A stretch of 6,388 bases of DNA, from contig SLIW01000178.1 of NCBI GenBank assembly GCA_007135435.1, forward strand, positions 1 through 6,388, read 5' to 3'. The notes beneath the pieces were generated by a model. It saw nothing but the letters and a program-made list of their open reading frames with translations. It did not search any database and was not told where the DNA came from. Position 1 is the first letter of the stretch. Every line of letters starts with the position of its first letter. Positions 5,601-6,388 of this stretch are shown here, in pieces. The DNA is from Natronomonas sp. GTDB lineage: Archaea > Halobacteriota > Halobacteria > Halobacteriales > Haloarculaceae. The position numbers and the translations under genes are program-made.

Positions 5601-5605
5601 CTCCT
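5601..5605 (-). promoter_or_regulatory. Shine-Dalgarno sequence of the hydrolase gene
   Basis: The minus strand reads AGGAG, four bases before the ATG at 5596. It is the only well-placed ribosome binding site before a gene start in this window. It favours the upstream ATG, so the Thr-Ser run is probably translated. Confidence 0.6.
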
Positions 5606-5641
5606 GTTGCAGGACCGCAGACGTGGGAGACGAACGTGTAA

Positions 5642-5649
5642 CTATTTAG
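5642..5649 (-). promoter_or_regulatory. TATA-like box of the hydrolase gene
   Basis: The minus strand reads CTAAATAG, centred about 50 bases before the ATG at 5596. Transcription would begin near 5619, giving a leader of about 23 bases that contains the Shine-Dalgarno sequence. This suits a leadered message, unlike the leaderless genes elsewhere in the window. Confidence 0.55.
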
Positions 5650-5655
5650 TGAAAT

Positions 5656-5672
5656 GTTGCACGGCTTGCAAC
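5656..5672. promoter_or_regulatory. Perfect dyad GTTGCA-N5-TGCAAC, candidate operator
   Basis: GTTGCA at 5656-5661 and TGCAAC at 5667-5672 form a perfect inverted repeat with a 5-base spacer. It lies in the 127-base gap between the FilR1-type regulator and the hydrolase, 6 bases upstream of the hydrolase TATA-like box. A third GTTGCA lies at 5606-5611, in the predicted leader beside the Shine-Dalgarno sequence. The spacing of about 11 bases between half-site starts suits a dimer reading one face of the DNA. The adjacent regulator is the obvious candidate to bind; this is inference. Confidence 0.55.
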
Positions 5673-5723
5673 GACGTCGGAACCCGTCCTGACGATCGAC
5701 GCAGGTCGGCTGTCGAGGGTGGG

Positions 5724-6388
5724 CTAAAGGGGCGAGAACGGCTCGGACACCGACGTCTCCAGCACGGCGTCGTCGATCGGCCGGGCCTCGCGGCGGTACC
5801 GCTCGAAGACCGACCACGCCCACTCCCGGGCCTCGGGAGCGTCTGTGTCGATCCACGCACGGAGCGCCCGGGTCTCGGTGTCGTGACAGCAGATGCCGAC
5901 CCTGTCGTCGAAGATGTCGACCCCGCACCGTGTCCGGTCCGGCAGCTCGTCGTGGACGAGGACCGTGCAGTTGTCGAGGTCGGCCGTCTCCTCGAACAGC
6001 TCCGGGCTCCAGGCGCGGGTCGCTGCCACCACCTCGGGCGCGTACACGTACTCGACGTCCATCCCACGGAGGGCGGCCCGACGGAACGCGTCGTTGGCCA
6101 CGGCGCTGAAGATCGTCCCGCCGATCGCGTACATCGAGTCGCTCTCCTCGACCAGCTGGATCACCCGCTCGACGGGTTCGTACGGGTAGCCGGGTCCCGG
6201 ATAGGCGACGACGGCGTCCGCCAGCAGATCCACGGAGAACCCATCCATCTCACGCGGGAGCCACTGCCAGACGTCGCGGAGCTTCGCCTCAGTCTCCATG
6301 GCCTCGCGGAGCCCGGCGAACCGGTCGGCGACGAACGCGCCGAGCGGCGTGAGCTCGTAGACCGGCCCCGAACGCTCGATCCACCGTC
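5724..6388 (-). CDS. FilR1-type winged-helix transcriptional regulator, 3' part
   Basis: The frame stays open to the right edge, so the N-terminus with most of the helix-turn-helix is outside the window; 220 residues are visible. They begin in the wing of a winged helix: RWIERSGPVYELTPLG (1-16) is the usual strand-turn-strand before the linker helix. Residues from about 40 to 215 resemble the FilR1 middle/C-terminal domain of many haloarchaeal and methanogen regulators, including the helix near the end with FERYRREARPID. This domain is thought to sense a ligand or partner; the ligand is unknown here. The ATG at 6299 is internal, because the upstream in-frame residues are clearly homologous-looking. 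The protein carries C-terminal cysteines (CCHD in VGICCHD) of unclear meaning. It reads toward the hydrolase 127 bases downstream and likely regulates that promoter, itself or both. Confidence 0.82.
   Translation of the reverse strand, partial: RWIERSGPVYELTPLGAFVADRFAGLREAMETEAKLRDVWQWLPREMDGFSVDLLADAVVAYPGPGYPYEPVERVIQLVEESDSMYAIGGTIFSAVANDAFRRAALRGMDVEYVYAPEVVAATRAWSPELFEETADLDNCTVLVHDELPDRTRCGVDIFDDRVGICCHDTETRALRAWIDTDAPEAREWAWSVFERYRREARPIDDAVLETSVSEPFSPL

Noticed and set aside
1..6388. Mobile element, tRNA or attachment site
   Set aside because: No transposase, integrase, terminal repeats or tRNA cloverleaf could be seen on either strand.

Overview
The window looks like chromosomal DNA from a haloarchaeon (class Halobacteria). 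It is GC-rich with mostly G/C third codon positions. The predicted soluble proteins are strongly acidic. Several genes have a TATA-like element about 25-30 nt before the start codon and no ribosome binding site, as in leaderless archaeal transcripts. One protein is an unmistakable ABCE1/RLI ribosome-recycling ATPase, found only in Archaea and eukaryotes. The genus cannot be read from the sequence alone.

Left part (1-2936). The first ~290 bases hold no convincing complete gene, only a possible 20-codon start of a leftward gene at the very edge and short inverted repeats. A small winged-helix regulator (293-574, minus) is divergent from a two-gene operon on the plus strand. The operon starts with a 106-aa three-helix membrane protein resembling the archaeal EMC6-like family (760-1080). 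Its TGA overlaps the ATG of the 618-aa ABCE1 (1080-2936) as TGATG. The 185-bp divergent control region carries a TATA-like box in each direction, a small dyad at the predicted transcription start of the regulator, and a tandem array of 3.6 copies of a 10-bp unit.

Right part (3116-6388), all on the minus strand. In transcription order it holds: the 3' part of a FilR1-type transcriptional regulator that runs off the window edge; a 293-aa alpha/beta hydrolase with its own TATA-like box, Shine-Dalgarno sequence and a perfect GTTGCA-N5-TGCAAC dyad just upstream; a 148-aa four-helix membrane protein of unknown function behind a perfect TATATA box; and a 254-aa GNAT-family acetyltransferase. The gaps of 127-224 bp, most with a promoter candidate, suggest separately transcribed genes rather than one operon. 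ABCE1 and the acetyltransferase are convergent.

How the parts fit. The left locus pairs a core ribosome-recycling factor with a small membrane-insertase-like protein, plus a local DNA-binding protein that may regulate them. The right side looks like ordinary accessory metabolism and regulation, and the FilR1-like protein is the natural candidate to act on the hydrolase promoter. I see no mobile element, CRISPR array or RNA gene. I found no strong evidence for a wholly new system; the best leads are the two regulatory regions and the EMC6-like/ABCE1 coupling.
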